A DNA stretch of 6,612 bases from Bacteroidaceae bacterium (GTDB taxonomy: Bacteria; Bacteroidota; Bacteroidia; Bacteroidales; Bacteroidaceae), in the NCBI GenBank assembly GCA_017557475.1, contig JAFYYO010000083.1:1-6612 (forward strand), in the 5' to 3' direction. A program made the translations under genes and the position numbers. The number at the start of each line of letters is the position of its first letter. Positions within the stretch are counted from its first letter, which is position 1. Positions 5,966 through 6,612 of this stretch are shown in pieces. Under the pieces are notes generated by a model that was given only the letters and a program-made list of their open reading frames with translations, was not told the origin of the DNA and ran no database searches.

Positions 5966-6612
5966 TTATCTCTGAGCAAGTGTGCGCGTTTCGGTTCTCT
6001 GCTGTGCCTCATAGTTCTCTGAAGCCAACTGACGCATCTGGTCATGCTTGGCAAGAACGGCATTGGCAAGGGTATTCAATGGCAATGCGCCCTGATTAAA
6101 GGCATCTACGACATTATCCGTGAGGGCTATGGTGCAAGGCACTTTATCGATGGCAGCTATCAGACAGTTGCCCTTAATCTGGGGCTGTGAGATACGTGGA
6201 TTGAGCGGTTCATCAGGATAGACCTTGTAGTTGACACGACCCGCTGAAGCATCCTGTGCCTGGCCAATACCTTTGTGATTATCGATGGCTTCGTGACCAG
6301 CCTTATTCAGGAGATTGAGACCTCCCATGCCTACAAGCACCATCTTCAGGATGGGATTCCTGACAAACATTCCAGCCACAATACTGGCAAGAGGCATCAG
6401 ATTGTCTTTCAGTCCCAGGGACTTTGTCTTTCCTGTGAATGCTCCCAAGATCATGTCTGGAAGCATAGCAAGGACATAACCGAGGTTGTGGCCTATATCA
6501 GACATTCCGTTCAAGCCGAAGGAGCTGAGCAAGCCAGTCCATCCGCTTTGGTTAGTCTGTTGTGGCAGTTCCTGTTCCGTCGCTTGTGTGGATTGGGGTG
6601 CTGGAGTCTCAG
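5966..6612 (-). CDS. Unrecognised protein with two hydrophobic segments, C-terminal part (5' end outside window)
   Basis: I do not recognise this protein. The frame stays open to the window edge, so only the last 214 residues are visible. The internal TTG at 6532 is probably not the real start, because the 26 codons before it read as a Pro/Gln/Thr-rich linker (ETPAPQ, ELPQQT) leading into GWTG. After the linker come two hydrophobic stretches, around GYVLAMLPDMILGAF and then LMPLASIVAGMF followed by ILKMVLVGMGGLNLL. These could be membrane segments or a buried helical hairpin; Gly and Met are frequent. The polar C-terminal half includes YPDEPLNPRI, a Gly-Asn-Cys then IDKVPC segment, and GALPLNTLANAVL, which look like a compact conserved domain. 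The protein ends in a Gln/Arg/Thr-rich tail. It lies 29 bp upstream of the DUF4494-like gene on the same strand, so co-transcription is likely. A membrane-linked role in an element-encoded complex is possible but not shown. Confidence 0.8.
   Translation of the reverse strand, partial: ETPAPQSTQATEQELPQQTNQSGWTGLLSSFGLNGMSDIGHNLGYVLAMLPDMILGAFTGKTKSLGLKDNLMPLASIVAGMFVRNPILKMVLVGMGGLNLLNKAGHEAIDNHKGIGQAQDASAGRVNYKVYPDEPLNPRISQPQIKGNCLIAAIDKVPCTIALTDNVVDAFNQGALPLNTLANAVLAKHDQMRQLASENYEAQQRTETRTLAQR

Overview
The window looks like part of a Bacteroidota (probably Bacteroidales: Bacteroides, Phocaeicola or Prevotella) mobile element, most likely an integrative conjugative element or conjugative plasmid. 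The case rests on gene content: two ArdC-type proteins, a DUF4494-like protein, an SSB-like OB-fold protein, and AT-rich gene leaders with almost no Shine-Dalgarno signals. No integrase, relaxase, tra gene, RNA gene, CRISPR array or insertion sequence is visible, so the element type is inferred.

All six genes lie on the minus strand, so transcription runs from high to low coordinates. In that order they are: (1) the 3' part of an unrecognised protein with two hydrophobic segments (6612-5966, 5' end outside the window); (2) a 145-residue DUF4494-like protein built as an internal duplication (5936-5499); (3) an 836-residue multidomain protein with an ArdC-like N-terminal region, a zincin-like region that has lost its HExxH motif, a conserved-looking middle module, a charged linker and a C-terminal MutS domain I (5463-2953); (4) a 532-residue peptidoglycan hydrolase with a glucosaminidase domain and an M23 endopeptidase domain (2933-1335); (5) a 207-residue protein that reads as two tandem OB folds (1289-666); (6) a second ArdC-like protein that runs off the low-coordinate end (663-1). 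Gaps between genes are 2 to 45 bp. This suggests one operon whose promoter is outside the window, and no stretch longer than 45 bp lacks a gene.

Taken together, this resembles the protective and establishment module of a conjugative element. ArdC-type and OB-fold proteins could bind the single-stranded DNA that enters a recipient and shield it from host defences, while the two-domain hydrolase could open the cell wall for the transfer apparatus. The most unusual protein is number 3. It joins an apparently metal-site-dead ArdC scaffold to a mismatch-recognition domain that keeps its Phe-x-Glu motif but has no MutS ATPase. Functions are inferred from motifs read by eye; no database search was possible.
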